Below are positions 8,384 to 18,056 of a stretch of 64,000 bases of DNA, piece after piece. The notes below the pieces were generated by a model that saw only the letters and a program-made list of their open reading frames with translations, was not told the origin of the DNA and searched no databases. Position numbers and translations under genes: made by a program. The stretch lies in NCBI GenBank assembly GCA_937920345.1, contig CALGVA010000054.1, positions 130,560-194,559 on the forward strand, in the 5' to 3' direction. The stretch comes from an uncultured Lachnospiraceae bacterium. GTDB lineage: Bacteria; Bacillota; Clostridia; Lachnospirales; Lachnospiraceae. Position 1 is the first letter of the stretch. Every line of letters starts with the position of its first letter.

Positions 8384-11300
8384 CTACTTCACTCTAAAAT
8401 AATACTTCACCTGACAGTCACTTCCATCCATGGCTTTCAGCGTAACTGTGGCGTCCCCCTTCTTATATGCTGCAAGCTGCATCCTGCCCTGCTGAACGAC
8501 CGACACCGATACTACTGACGGATTCGAGGAGGTCACCGCAATAGAAACCTGGTCTTTGTCAGCACGAACATCAAAGTAGCAAAACGTACCCTCCTCCAGC
8601 GTATACAGATATGCCGTGGACATATCACCTTTCTTATCCCGGAGCCATATGCTGGTCACCGGCTCTCTGACGCTTATCGCATAGGTTTTCGTCACGCCGC
8701 TGCCGTCATTTGCCGTCGCCTTGACCGTGTATTGGCCAACGATCGCGTTGATTGCCGCCTCCACCTTACCACCAGACGTGATTTTCATGCCGGTTGACAG
8801 TATCAGATTGCCTTCTATCTTTTGTCCCGTAGTATCATACAGTTCCCACGTTACGCCCTTGTTCGACACTTTACCGTTTTCCGTCTCCACGACAGCCTTC
8901 ATCTGCAGCGTTTTCCCTCTCGCCACATACTGGTTCCTGCCGGCCGCAGGTGCAATGACGATACCGGATGCCGGGTTATTAACAGTTACCGTGCATGTCA
9001 GGCGCTTGCCCGATCCGTCAGTCGATGCAATCACAACATTCGTCTTTCCTGCCGCCTGTCCGGTAGCCTCGACCGTCAGTCTGATTACTTTTTCTGTCTG
9101 TTTGCCGCCGGCTTCCGCAACCGCGGCACTACCGTCTGCTGCATCCTCAACACTGACCGAAGCAATACCGGGATTACTGTTCGTCACCTCATAAGCGCTC
9201 AGGTCAGCGCCCGCTTTTCCCCTGATCGTCGCATAGACCGTAGCCGCAGTCTTTGTTGTGATCGTCTGCTGCTTGCGGCATATAGATACATTCCTGTATT
9301 CCTTATCATTAAATGTGATACCTGTAATCGCGCCCGCCGCAATCGTAATCATCTTAGACCCGCTCTGTCCGCTGCCGTCTGCGGCAGTCGCGGTAATCAT
9401 ATAGGTGCCTGCCGCTGCAGCGGCAGTTGTCGTGAGCCTGCCGGTTGACGCATTGATCTTCACACCGATCTCACGACTGCGCTCAGCCGTCACCTCAACA
9501 AACTGTCTTTCTGCCGCTTCTCCTGTTCCCGCCACTTCCTCCGACAGTTTCCATTTCACTTTCTTATTGCTGGTATATGCAGGCGTCACCGTCGCTTTAT
9601 AAGTCGGGCTCTTACCGGCCGCCACCTTGTCATTCCCCGTTATTGCAATCCCGGTGGCAAGCTGTTTCACCGTAAAGACACAGGTCGCCTTCTTACCGCT
9701 GGAATCATCCGCAAGCGCCGTGATCGTTGCTTTCCCCGCTTTAAGAGGCGTCACAATACCGGACGCATCGACCCTGGCAACCGCCGTATTACTGCTGCTC
9801 CACTTAAAGTCCGACAGTACCGCCGCCGTACCGTCTTTACACCTGCCGTCCAGATTACTGCCCAGATCGTAAGTATTGTCATCGGGCAGTATAAGCGTCA
9901 CATTTCTGAGTGCCGCATTGTCGTTCGCAAATCTGACTGTATCGATCTTCACGGTATCGGTCACGGTGATTTGATGTGTCGCGCTCCTGGCGCTCTGATC
10001 CTTCGCCGTGGCCTTGACCGTATATACGCCTGCGATTGCGTTCTTTGTCGCAGTGACTTTGCCGGCCGTTGTGATGCTCACGCCCACATCCCTTGCCAGT
10101 TTCGTATCGACCTTACGGTCATCCGCCGTATACAGTTCCCATGTCACCTTTTTATTCGATGCATATGCCGGCAGAACCTCCGCCTTCATCTGCGCACTCT
10201 TACCCTTCGCAATCTTCTGTACACCGGAGATCGTAATACTGCTGACATAAGGCTTGAGCGTGTAAGAAGCAGACCTGACTGTGCTTGCCACTCCATTCTC
10301 GTTAACTGCAATCGCCTTGACGGTCGCCTTCGCCTGACCTGTAATCTCAAAAGGCTGCGTGTACGCCACCGCATCGTTACCGGCCAAACCATTCTTATAG
10401 GTCGGCGTCTTACCATTGATTGTATAATAAACAGTTGCTTCACCCTGCGCCTGTATGGTTACTTCCACTGTCTGCGCCGTCTCTGTATCATCGGGTTTAA
10501 ATTGAATCGTCGGCGCCGCAGGTCTGGTCACTGCGGTACTCAGCTTCAGTGCTCTGGGAAGCTGTGTGATACCGGCCCCCATACCCGATCCTGCGCTGAC
10601 AGCGTTGGATTTCATTGCGCTTTCCAATGCATCGACCCTTGCTTTTCCGGTCTTATCGCGCACGCTCTCATTGCCGGATAAGATGACCGCCGCCTCTCCA
10701 ACCGCCACGGGACACGCCATGGATGTACCGCTCATGCGCGTATAGCCGGTACCATTCTTACTCGTAGACCAGATTGCGACACCCGGTGCGCTTAAATCTA
10801 CCTTATCCCCATAATTGGAAAAACCTGCCCGCTCATTGCCTGCATCCGTAGCCGCTACACTGATGACATGGTCATAGCATGAAGGATATGTATAATTCGT
10901 CCCGCCATCATTACCCGAAGCGGCAAACAGCACAATCCCCTGCTCATATGCATCATTAACCGTCTGCTGAAACACATCATTATAACCGAGTCCGCCCAGA
11001 CTCATATTGATAATATCCACATTCCGTTCCTGCGCGGCCTTGATTGCCATTATGATATCGTCATCCTTGCCCGTGCCGTCAGGCAGTACATTTCCACTGT
11101 ACAGCGTCACGTCCGGCGCCACACCGACACCCTGTCTGCCGTTCGCCTTCGCGCCGATAATACCGGCTACATGAGTACCATGACCGTGGCTGTCTTTCAC
11201 ATCCTGCTCGCATATTTCCGGATCGTATCTGTCCGGATCATGTATACTCTCAACTGCCATGTCTGCATGACTGGCAACACCGGTATCTAACACCGCCACT

Positions 11301-12427
11301 TTAATTCCCTGCCCTGTATAGCCTGCCGTCCATGCATAGGGTGATCCGATCGTCGTATGATAATACTGGTAATATGTGCTGGACGATTGTAAATACGGAT
11401 CGCTGTACCCCAGCGCCTCCAGATAGGAATCTTCCGGCTGTCCTGTACCGTCCGTCACACCGTCTGTTTCTATCTCGTATTCCTCTATATTGATCTCTAT
11501 GAGATCGTCCTGTTCCGATGCATTCTGCGTTTCATCCGCTATAGTACTATCCTGCACCACTTCCGCAGGAACAGCCTCATCCGTAATCTCTCCATACGCA
11601 TAACGGTAATAGTTTGGCCACACCGCAGGAAGATTCATCTCCATATCGGCCGCTGCGCGCATCGCCCGGTTAACCGTATCCTGCCTGCCAAGCTGTAATG
11701 TCAGCACACCATAATCAAACTGCACAATCTGCGCATGATACGCCTCGGCAATCAGTTCCGCCTCTTCCTGCGTCTGGGCCAAAGTGATCACCTGACCTTC
11801 CACATAATCAACGCCTTCTTCATAAGCGCTGATCTCATGCAAGCGGGAAGCCAGCTCCCGTTTGCTCTCCATCTGTTTTGATGTAAGTTTGTAGTCGTCA
11901 GAAAGCCCTGTATAGTCTTCCTTCTGCTCTTCGTCCTCCGCTCCTGCAGCTTCTTCGTCTTCTTCCACGCCCTCAAGTTCCTCTGCGTCTTCCGGTTCCG
12001 CTTCGCCGTCCGCCGGTTCTTCCGTCTCCTCCGTGCCGTCTTCATCATTTCCCGGCTCACCGCTGTCTGCCGAACCCTCTTCGCTTTCATTTCGGTCTGC
12101 ATCTGCGCTGCCGTCATCCGGATTTATGTCGTCTGCTCCCGCGCTGCCGTCATCCGGGTTTATGTCATCTGCTCCCGTGCTGCCGTCATCCGGATTTATG
12201 CCGTCTGCTTCTGCACTGCCGTCATCCGGCTGTGTACCGCCCGCGCCGCTTTCATCTTCTGTCTCTGTACTGTTTTCTCCTGCGTTTCCGGAACCTTCTT
12301 CCGTTCGTGTCATGAACGTAGTGTTTTCGCCGTTCTGCGCCGCCAATACTGTTCCGGCAGGCTCCGTCGCAAACAGTACCGCCAGCACGAATGCCAATAT
12401 CGTTTTACTTCTTCCGCTTTTTCTCAT
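8384..12427 (-). CDS. Secreted S8 subtilisin-like serine protease with BIG2 repeats (paralogue)
   Basis: A 1347-residue exported protease. The start at 12427 (MRKSGRSKTIL, RBS GGAGAAG 7-8 nt upstream) gives a clean signal peptide ending near VLAA; the longer ORF has no such feature. Order: signal, acidic linker with a 12-residue repeat (NPDDGSxGADDI), propeptide-like region (VITLAQTQEEAELIAEAYHA ... NLPAVWPNYYRY), S8 domain with VAVLDTGV (Asp), HGHGTHVAGI (His) and SGTSMACPVAVG (Ser), a chitobiase-C-like segment (VYYTINGKTPTYKNG) and about six BIG2-type Ig repeats. No cell-wall anchor seen. Compared with protease 1 it has a larger insert between propeptide and catalytic domain. Preceded by the structured repeat at 12455-12528. 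Confidence 0.92.
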   Translation of the reverse strand: MRKSGRSKTILAFVLAVLFATEPAGTVLAAQNGENTTFMTRTEEGSGNAGENSTETEDESGAGGTQPDDGSAEADGINPDDGSTGADDINPDDGSAGADDINPDDGSADADRNESEEGSADSGEPGNDEDGTEETEEPADGEAEPEDAEELEGVEEDEEAAGAEDEEQKEDYTGLSDDYKLTSKQMESKRELASRLHEISAYEEGVDYVEGQVITLAQTQEEAELIAEAYHAQIVQFDYGVLTLQLGRQDTVNRAMRAAADMEMNLPAVWPNYYRYAYGEITDEAVPAEVVQDSTIADETQNASEQDDLIEINIEEYEIETDGVTDGTGQPEDSYLEALGYSDPYLQSSSTYYQYYHTTIGSPYAWTAGYTGQGIKVAVLDTGVASHADMAVESIHDPDRYDPEICEQDVKDSHGHGTHVAGIIGAKANGRQGVGVAPDVTLYSGNVLPDGTGKDDDIIMAIKAAQERNVDIINMSLGGLGYNDVFQQTVNDAYEQGIVLFAASGNDGGTNYTYPSCYDHVISVAATDAGNERAGFSNYGDKVDLSAPGVAIWSTSKNGTGYTRMSGTSMACPVAVGEAAVILSGNESVRDKTGKARVDALESAMKSNAVSAGSGMGAGITQLPRALKLSTAVTRPAAPTIQFKPDDTETAQTVEVTIQAQGEATVYYTINGKTPTYKNGLAGNDAVAYTQPFEITGQAKATVKAIAVNENGVASTVRSASYTLKPYVSSITISGVQKIAKGKSAQMKAEVLPAYASNKKVTWELYTADDRKVDTKLARDVGVSITTAGKVTATKNAIAGVYTVKATAKDQSARSATHQITVTDTVKIDTVRFANDNAALRNVTLILPDDNTYDLGSNLDGRCKDGTAAVLSDFKWSSSNTAVARVDASGIVTPLKAGKATITALADDSSGKKATCVFTVKQLATGIAITGNDKVAAGKSPTYKATVTPAYTSNKKVKWKLSEEVAGTGEAAERQFVEVTAERSREIGVKINASTGRLTTTAAAAAGTYMITATAADGSGQSGSKMITIAAGAITGITFNDKEYRNVSICRKQQTITTKTAATVYATIRGKAGADLSAYEVTNSNPGIASVSVEDAADGSAAVAEAGGKQTEKVIRLTVEATGQAAGKTNVVIASTDGSGKRLTCTVTVNNPASGIVIAPAAGRNQYVARGKTLQMKAVVETENGKVSNKGVTWELYDTTGQKIEGNLILSTGMKITSGGKVEAAINAIVGQYTVKATANDGSGVTKTYAISVREPVTSIWLRDKKGDMSTAYLYTLEEGTFCYFDVRADKDQVSIAVTSSNPSVVSVSVVQQGRMQLAAYKKGDATVTLKAMDGSDCQVKYYFRVK
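12107..12229. repeat. 36-nt tandem repeat in protease 2 acidic linker
   Basis: Three full copies of a 36-nt unit (starts 12107, 12143, 12179) and a partial fourth differ by a few bases and encode the 12-residue unit INPDDGSAGADD. In-frame repeats of this kind usually vary in copy number between strains; that is inference here. Confidence 0.85.
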
Positions 12428-12454
12428 AGTAGTTCTTCTCCATATTAATCTCCA

Positions 12455-12528
12455 TTTCTGCGCATGACAAATTTGTGTCAAGCGTGTGCAGACGCAGATC
12501 TCGCGTGTGAAAAAATATTTTTCACAAT
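12455..12528 (-). repeat. Structured 5'-UTR repeat, copy 1
   Basis: About 75 bp that recurs at 55232-55307. Read on the minus strand it starts with an AT-rich palindrome (GTGAAAAA/TTTTTCAC) followed by a GC-rich part that can pair in two ways (GACACAAAT with ATCTGCGTC; CTGCG with CGCAG). It ends 27 nt before the start codon of protease 2, so it would lie in its 5' untranslated RNA. By eye about three quarters of the GC-rich half matches copy 2. Function unknown. The rest of the gap up to 12735 holds only the chemoreceptor terminator. Confidence 0.7.
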
Positions 12529-12675
12529 ATAATACTACAGTATTTATGCCAAAAATCAACCAAACTGTTGATTTCTCCTGATCATCATAGCACACTCATC
12601 CGCCAAAAGAAACCGCAAAATTTACCAGAAAAAAGACACCGTTCGAAGTAACACTTCTTCCTTCATAATCCAAAA

Positions 12676-12705
12676 TCCCCGGATGGCTCTTTTACCATCC
12701 GGGGA
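12676..12705 (-). terminator. Rho-independent terminator after the broken chemoreceptor gene
   Basis: Perfect 11-bp stem (TCCCCGGATGG/CCATCCGGGGA) followed on the minus strand by TTTTGG, 31 bp past the chemoreceptor stop codon. Confidence 0.88.
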
Positions 12706-12735
12706 CTCCTGTCTGACGCTGTTTCTCTGTGCGCG

Positions 12736-14716
12736 CTACACGTGGAACTCCTCAATAATGCCGTACAAACGCTCCACCACCTCATGAAGCTCTGTCATGG
12801 AATCGTTGATACGATCCATTGCAATACCCTGATCTTCCACACGTCCGTTGACTTCCTGGCTGGCCGCTGTCAGTTCCTGCGTCTCGCTTGAGATACTGCA
12901 GAATCTGTCAACGATCCCGTCTTTATTGCAATTCAGATTATCTACCGCCTCCTCCAGTTCATTAATGTCATTTCCCATACCGGAAATATTATCGCTGATC
13001 TTCCTGAATACTCCCTGTGTGTCATCCATCGTACTGATACATTCAGTCGTATTATGCTGGATCTGACCGATCTGTACACTGACATTTTTAATTCCGCTCT
13101 GGATCTCCGCAATGATCTGATTGATATTTCCCGTGGCAGTTGCAGTCTGCGCCGCCAGCGCGCCGATCTCCTCGGCCACAACGGCAAATCCTCTTCCTGC
13201 TGTTCCGGCTCTCGCCGCTTCAATCGACGCGTTCAGAGCCAACAGGGAAGTCTGGCTTGCAATCTCACCAATGGTCTTACTGATACCGTCGATCGAATTT
13301 GATTTCTGAGAAAGCATATTGGCAGTCTCGGAAGTAACCGTCTGTAATTCACGGCTCTGGTCGATCTTCTGCGACAGCAGTTCTACCGTATCCATACCGT
13401 CACGGCACTGGCTGACTGCTGAAGCCGCCACTTCATTCATCCGCTCCATGCGGCCTGCAATATTGGAAAGATCATCCGCAAACTCTGTGAGATTCTCATT
13501 CGCCTGCTGTGTCTGCTCCGCAACATCATCTATCGCCGCAACGATCTGTCCAAGCGTTCCTTTTATGGAATAATTGTCAGCCACCGAACTCTTCACAGCG
13601 CCCCGTACATTATCAAACTGCTCCTTCAGCATATCGGAGGCTTTGATCATCTGCTGTACGATCTGATTTAACCGGCCGCGCAGTTCCTGAATCGCCTGAT
13701 CCATGACACCCATCTCATCCCGGCGTCCATGAAGTTTCTCGGCCCCACCATTCATCTGAAGTCTCAGCTCCCGGAGTTCCGTGATCTCGTGCTGCATGAC
13801 AACGATCGGTCTGGTGATACCGCCGCTGTATATTGCAACCACTACAGCCGAAATGATGGCAGCAATGATAATCGTCATAATAAAATTAACCACCAGCTGG
13901 TTCGTCGCTTCATTATAAACAGATACCGGCGTTGCCACAACAATGCTTCCAAGGCTGTTCGGAACCGACATCAGGTAACGTTTTTACCCCGTCATAGTCA
14001 TGCACTGAAACCGATGTATCGCTGAGCGCTGCCGCATATGCTCCGCCCAGTACCTCGGATACCGCGCTCATTTTTTCACCGGTAGGCAGAAACTCCTCAT
14101 TCGCATGCAGCAGAATCAATCCGTCGTTGTCCAGCATGAATACATAGCTGCCGTCCGTGCTTTCCGTCACTGTACTGACCGCCTCAAACAACGTCCCCAG
14201 CTGCAGACTCATGCCGATCACGCCCTCTGACCCGTTCTTGCAGGTAAACTTTCTGGAAACCGGCACCACCATCTGACCGTCCATATATGGTGTGCACAAA
14301 ACCTTTCCGTCGGATGCAAGCCCCTCCGTATACCAGGGAAACCCTGTATAATCCCAGTCATCCCCCAGATCAAGCCTGCTTCCGTCCAGAAAAGTACCGT
14401 CAGTAAATGCCGCAAAGACATCCACCGTCCCTTCACTCGATTTCATCAGCGCTTCCAGGTAATCGATGACAGCTTCCTCATTTATTTCATCCAAAGATTC
14501 CATATATACCACTGCCGCATCGACGACAGCAGTCTTCCGCTCAAGCCACGTCTCGATTTCCGATGCATAAAAATCTGCCGCAGTCTTCGCCTGCGTATTG
14601 TTCATGGAATCAAAACGCCGCCGCGTCATCGTCATAACGCTTAACATAGCAATCAGCATACACCCGATGCAGATTGTTGAAAAACAGATAATCATTTTCA
14701 TCTTAATTTTCATCAC
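12736..14716 (-). pseudogene. Methyl-accepting chemotaxis protein, split by one frameshift
   Basis: Two overlapping ORFs form one chemoreceptor. The first (14716 to about 13985) gives an N-terminal transmembrane helix and a dCache-type extracellular sensor (DWDYTGFPWYTEG, VIGMSLQLGTL). The second (to 12736) gives the second transmembrane helix, a HAMP-like segment and the signalling domain with the conserved hairpin tip IGEIASQTSLLALNASIEAARAG and GFAVVAEEI. The reading frame breaks in a run of five A (minus strand; 13981-13985): removing one A restores DGVKRYLMSVPNSLGS. RBS GGAGGT is 8 nt before the ATG at 14716. Either a real lesion, a slippage site, or a sequencing error. No chemotaxis genes are nearby. 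Confidence 0.88.
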
Positions 14717-14852
14717 TAGACACCTCCGGTATGTAAAATATAGAACCCAAATGAGTATACCCTCTCATCAGAAAAAATCAATATGAAACCAGCCAGCAAA
14801 ACCACCCTTATTTATCGAACAAATTTATTGTACAAACCATTCGTCACGCAAA

Positions 14853-14880
14853 AGCACACTCCCGTTCAAAAGAGTGTGCT
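14853..14880 (-). terminator. Rho-independent terminator after dnaJ
   Basis: Perfect 9-bp stem AGCACACTC/GAGTGTGCT with T-rich tail on the minus strand, 26 bp beyond the dnaJ stop codon. It closes the hrcA-grpE-dnaK-dnaJ operon. Confidence 0.85.
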
Positions 14881-14905
14881 CTGCATATCAATCGTTGTTC
14901 TGTCA

Positions 14906-16075
14906 TTACTTTCTGAATTTCTTCTTGCCCTTGCCGACAGGCTCTTCCGCTTTACCGCCGGATACGTTCTTCGCCGCATTCAGCGTGTCGCCCGTTTGTT
15001 CGTCGAACTTCTTTAACAGTTCCTTCGCTTCATGTGACAGCTTATCCGGCACCTGTACCACCAGTGTCACGTAATGATCGCCGCGAACGTTCTTGTTACG
15101 CAGTGACGGAACGCCTTTGCCTTTCAAACGTACCTTCGTGTCTGTCTGGGTGCCCGCCTTCACGTCGTAGATCACTTTGCCGTCCACCGTGTCGATCACG
15201 ATCTCTCCGCCTAATGCTGCGATCGCGAAAGACATCGGTACAGTGGAAAATATGCTGTCATCCTGCCTCTGGAAGATCGGATGTCTGTTTACCACCACTT
15301 CCACCAGAAGGTCTCCTCTGGGTCCGCCGTTACTGCCCGGCTCTCCTTTATCCCGGATACGAACACACTGACCGTCTCCGATCCCCGCCGGAATAGATAC
15401 CTGAATCTTCTTCTTATTCGCAATATATCCCGTGCCTCTGCAGTCAGGGCATTTATCCTTGATAACCTTACCGGTGCCGTGGCAGTCCGGACAGGTCTGC
15501 ACATTTCTGACCGTTCCGAAGAAAGACTGCTGCGTGAAAACCACCTGACCCTTGCCGCCGCACTTCGAACAGGTTTCCGGGCTGGTGCCGGGCTTCGCTC
15601 CGGTGCCGTGGCACGCCGTACACTCGTCCTTCAGCGTCAGTTCGATCTCTTTCTCCACACCGAAAACCGCTTCCTCGAAAGCAATGCGGACAGTGGTGCG
15701 GATATTCGCGCCCTTCATCGGTCCGTTGCTCCTGCCGCCACGCCGGCCGCCTCCGAAGATATCTCCAAAAATATCCCCGAAAATATCGGTAAAATCAGCG
15801 CCGCTGAAATCAAAACCGCCGAATCCGCCCGCGCCGCCTGCACCATCGAAAGCAGCATGACCATACTGGTCATACTGCCGTCTCTTTTCAGGATCACTCA
15901 AGATCGCATAAGCCTCGGAGGCTTCTTTGAATTTCTTCTCAGCTTCCGCATCGCCGGGATTCATATCGGGATGGTACTTTTTAGCAAGAACTCTATATGC
16001 TTTTTTGATTGCGGCATCATCGGCATTCTTATCAATACCGAGTACCTCATAATAATCTCGTTTCTGTTCTGCCAT
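14906..16075 (-). CDS. dnaJ: Chaperone DnaJ
   Basis: Hsp40 co-chaperone that delivers unfolded clients to DnaK and stimulates its ATPase. The 389-residue product has the J domain (1-70, with the essential HPD in YHPDMNPGD), a Gly/Phe-rich linker (about 75-115, FGGFDFSGADFTDIFGD), four zinc-binding CxxCxGxG repeats (CTACHGTG, CSKCGGKG, CPDCHGTG, CPDCRGTG) and the C-terminal client-binding region. A type I DnaJ with all motifs intact. RBS GGAGG precedes the ATG. It is last in the heat-shock operon, 30 bp after dnaK, and shares the HrcA/CIRCE control upstream of hrcA. Confidence 0.98.
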   Translation of the reverse strand: MAEQKRDYYEVLGIDKNADDAAIKKAYRVLAKKYHPDMNPGDAEAEKKFKEASEAYAILSDPEKRRQYDQYGHAAFDGAGGAGGFGGFDFSGADFTDIFGDIFGDIFGGGRRGGRSNGPMKGANIRTTVRIAFEEAVFGVEKEIELTLKDECTACHGTGAKPGTSPETCSKCGGKGQVVFTQQSFFGTVRNVQTCPDCHGTGKVIKDKCPDCRGTGYIANKKKIQVSIPAGIGDGQCVRIRDKGEPGSNGGPRGDLLVEVVVNRHPIFQRQDDSIFSTVPMSFAIAALGGEIVIDTVDGKVIYDVKAGTQTDTKVRLKGKGVPSLRNKNVRGDHYVTLVVQVPDKLSHEAKELLKKFDEQTGDTLNAAKNVSGGKAEEPVGKGKKKFRK

Positions 16076-16105
16076 ACTTATAATCCTCCAAGCCTACCCT
16101 CACTC

Positions 16106-17977
16106 TCAGACTTCTCTGTAATCTCCGTCCACTACGTCATCCGCCGGGCCGGCCTGTGCACTCTCCTGCGCTTCGCCGCCCATATTGCTCATATCGGGAC
16201 CGCCCTGTGCCTGCTGCATATTCTCATACATCTTCGTGAACAGCGCCTGTGCGGAATTGGTCAGCTTCTCTTTTGCAGCCTTCAGTTCGTCGATCTGGCT
16301 GTCGGACATCTCCTGATCCTTCGTCTTCTCTAAGATATCCTTCACTGCCTGCAAGTCAGCTTCCACACTCGACTTCTCGGAAGCGTCGATCTTATCGCCC
16401 ACCTCCGTAAGAGCCTTCTCTGTCTGGAATACGAAGGAATCAGCCTCGTTTCTCGTATCAATCGCTTCTTTTCTCTTCTTATCCTGCGCCTCGTACTCGG
16501 CCGCTTCCTTTACCGCTCTGTCGATTTCATCGTCTGACATATTAGAGCCTGCAGTAATGGTGATATGCTGCTCCTTACCTGTACCGAGGTCTTTCGCGGA
16601 AACATTCACGATACCGTTCGCATCGATATCGAAGGTAACCTCGATCTGCGGAACGCCGCGCATTGCCGGCGGGATACCGTCCAGTCTGAACTGTCCGAGG
16701 GACTTGTTATCTTTCGCAAACTGTCTCTCACCCTGTACAACATTAATATCTACCGCTGTCTGGTTATCGGCCGCCGTGGAGAATACCTGACTCTTCTTGG
16801 TCGGGATCGTAGTATTTCTCTCGATCAGTCTGGTTGCGACACCGCCCATCGTCTCGATGGATAAGGACAACGGCGTAACATCCAGCAGCAGGATCTCGCC
16901 CGCACCCGCGTCGCCTGCCAGTTTACCGCCCTGAATAGAAGCGCCCAGCGCCACACATTCGTCAGGGTTCAGAGACTTACTGGGCTCTTTGCCCGTCAGC
17001 ATCTTTACTTTATCCTGCACTGCCGGAATACGCGTCGATCCGCCTACCAGCAATACCTGACCGAGATCCGCGTTGGTCAGGCCCGCATCCTTCATAGCGT
17101 TCTGTACCGGAATCGCTGTCTTCTCTACCAGATCATGTGTCAGTTCATCAAATTTCGCTCTGGTAAGGTTCATGTCGAAGTGCTTCGGACCCTCAGCCGT
17201 CGCCGTGATGAACGGAAGATTGATATTCGTTGTCGTTGCGGAAGAGAGTTCTTTCTTCGCCTTCTCAGCCGCCTCTTTTAATCTCTGAAGCGCCATCTTG
17301 TCATTGGACAGATCCACGCCCTCCTGTGCCTTGAACTCGGCAAGCATCCAGTCAATTATTTTCTGATCGAAATCATCACCGCCCAGGCGTGTATCGCCGT
17401 TCGTGGAAAGTACTTCTATAACGCCGTCACCGATTTCGATAATGGATACGTCGAATGTACCGCCGCCCAGATCATATACCATGATCTTCTGCTCTTTTTC
17501 ATTGTCAAGACCGTAAGCAAGCGCCGCCGCCGTAGGCTCATTGATAATACGCTTTACATCCAGACCCGCGATCTTACCTGCATCCTTGGTCGCCTGTCTC
17601 TGTGCATCGTTGAAATATGCCGGAACGGTGATAACTGCCTCTGTCACATTCTCACCCAGATAGCTCTCCGCATCCGCCTTTAATTTCTGCAGAATCATAG
17701 CGGAAATCTGCTGCGGAGAATATTTCTTGTCGTCGATGGTCCGTCCTCTGTCCGTACCCATGTCTCTCTTGATAGACGCGATGGTCTTATCGGCATTGGT
17801 TACCGCCTGACGCTTCGCCGGCTCACCTACAAGTCTCTCGCCTGTCTTCGTAAATGCCACAACAGACGGTGTCGTTCTTGCGCCTTCCGTATTCGCAATG
17901 ACAGTGGGCTTACCGCCTTCCATAACTGCCACGCAGCTATTGGTTGTTCCCAAATCGATTCCGATAATTTTACTCAT
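16106..17977 (-). CDS. dnaK: Chaperone DnaK (Hsp70)
   Basis: ATP-dependent Hsp70 chaperone of 623 residues. Begins MSKIIGIDLGTTNSCVAVMEGG (phosphate-1 loop), with VYDLGGGTFDVSI and VLLVGGSTRIPAVQ as further nucleotide-binding motifs, the LLDVTPLSLSIETMGG linker into the substrate-binding domain, and the acidic C-terminal tail (DDVVDGDYREV). The Gram-positive deletion in the nucleotide-binding domain (about 24 residues relative to E. coli) fits its shorter length. RBS AGGAGG upstream. Lies between grpE (79 bp) and dnaJ (30 bp) in the HrcA-controlled operon. Confidence 0.99.
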   Translation of the reverse strand: MSKIIGIDLGTTNSCVAVMEGGKPTVIANTEGARTTPSVVAFTKTGERLVGEPAKRQAVTNADKTIASIKRDMGTDRGRTIDDKKYSPQQISAMILQKLKADAESYLGENVTEAVITVPAYFNDAQRQATKDAGKIAGLDVKRIINEPTAAALAYGLDNEKEQKIMVYDLGGGTFDVSIIEIGDGVIEVLSTNGDTRLGGDDFDQKIIDWMLAEFKAQEGVDLSNDKMALQRLKEAAEKAKKELSSATTTNINLPFITATAEGPKHFDMNLTRAKFDELTHDLVEKTAIPVQNAMKDAGLTNADLGQVLLVGGSTRIPAVQDKVKMLTGKEPSKSLNPDECVALGASIQGGKLAGDAGAGEILLLDVTPLSLSIETMGGVATRLIERNTTIPTKKSQVFSTAADNQTAVDINVVQGERQFAKDNKSLGQFRLDGIPPAMRGVPQIEVTFDIDANGIVNVSAKDLGTGKEQHITITAGSNMSDDEIDRAVKEAAEYEAQDKKRKEAIDTRNEADSFVFQTEKALTEVGDKIDASEKSSVEADLQAVKDILEKTKDQEMSDSQIDELKAAKEKLTNSAQALFTKMYENMQQAQGGPDMSNMGGEAQESAQAGPADDVVDGDYREV

Positions 17978-18056
17978 AATTTCTTCCTCCTGTTATGATA
18001 TATATCTTTATATAGAATTTTATTAGTTACCTGTATTCTTCCGAAAAAATGGTAGC

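Noticed and set aside
12736..13971. 411-codon ORF as a complete, separate chemotaxis gene
   Set aside because: Its supposed start lies inside the sensor domain and has no RBS; one base change joins it to the upstream half.
15281..16333. 350-codon plus-strand ORF opposite dnaJ and dnaK
   Set aside because: Spans the ends of two certain genes on the other strand; no RBS and no family features.
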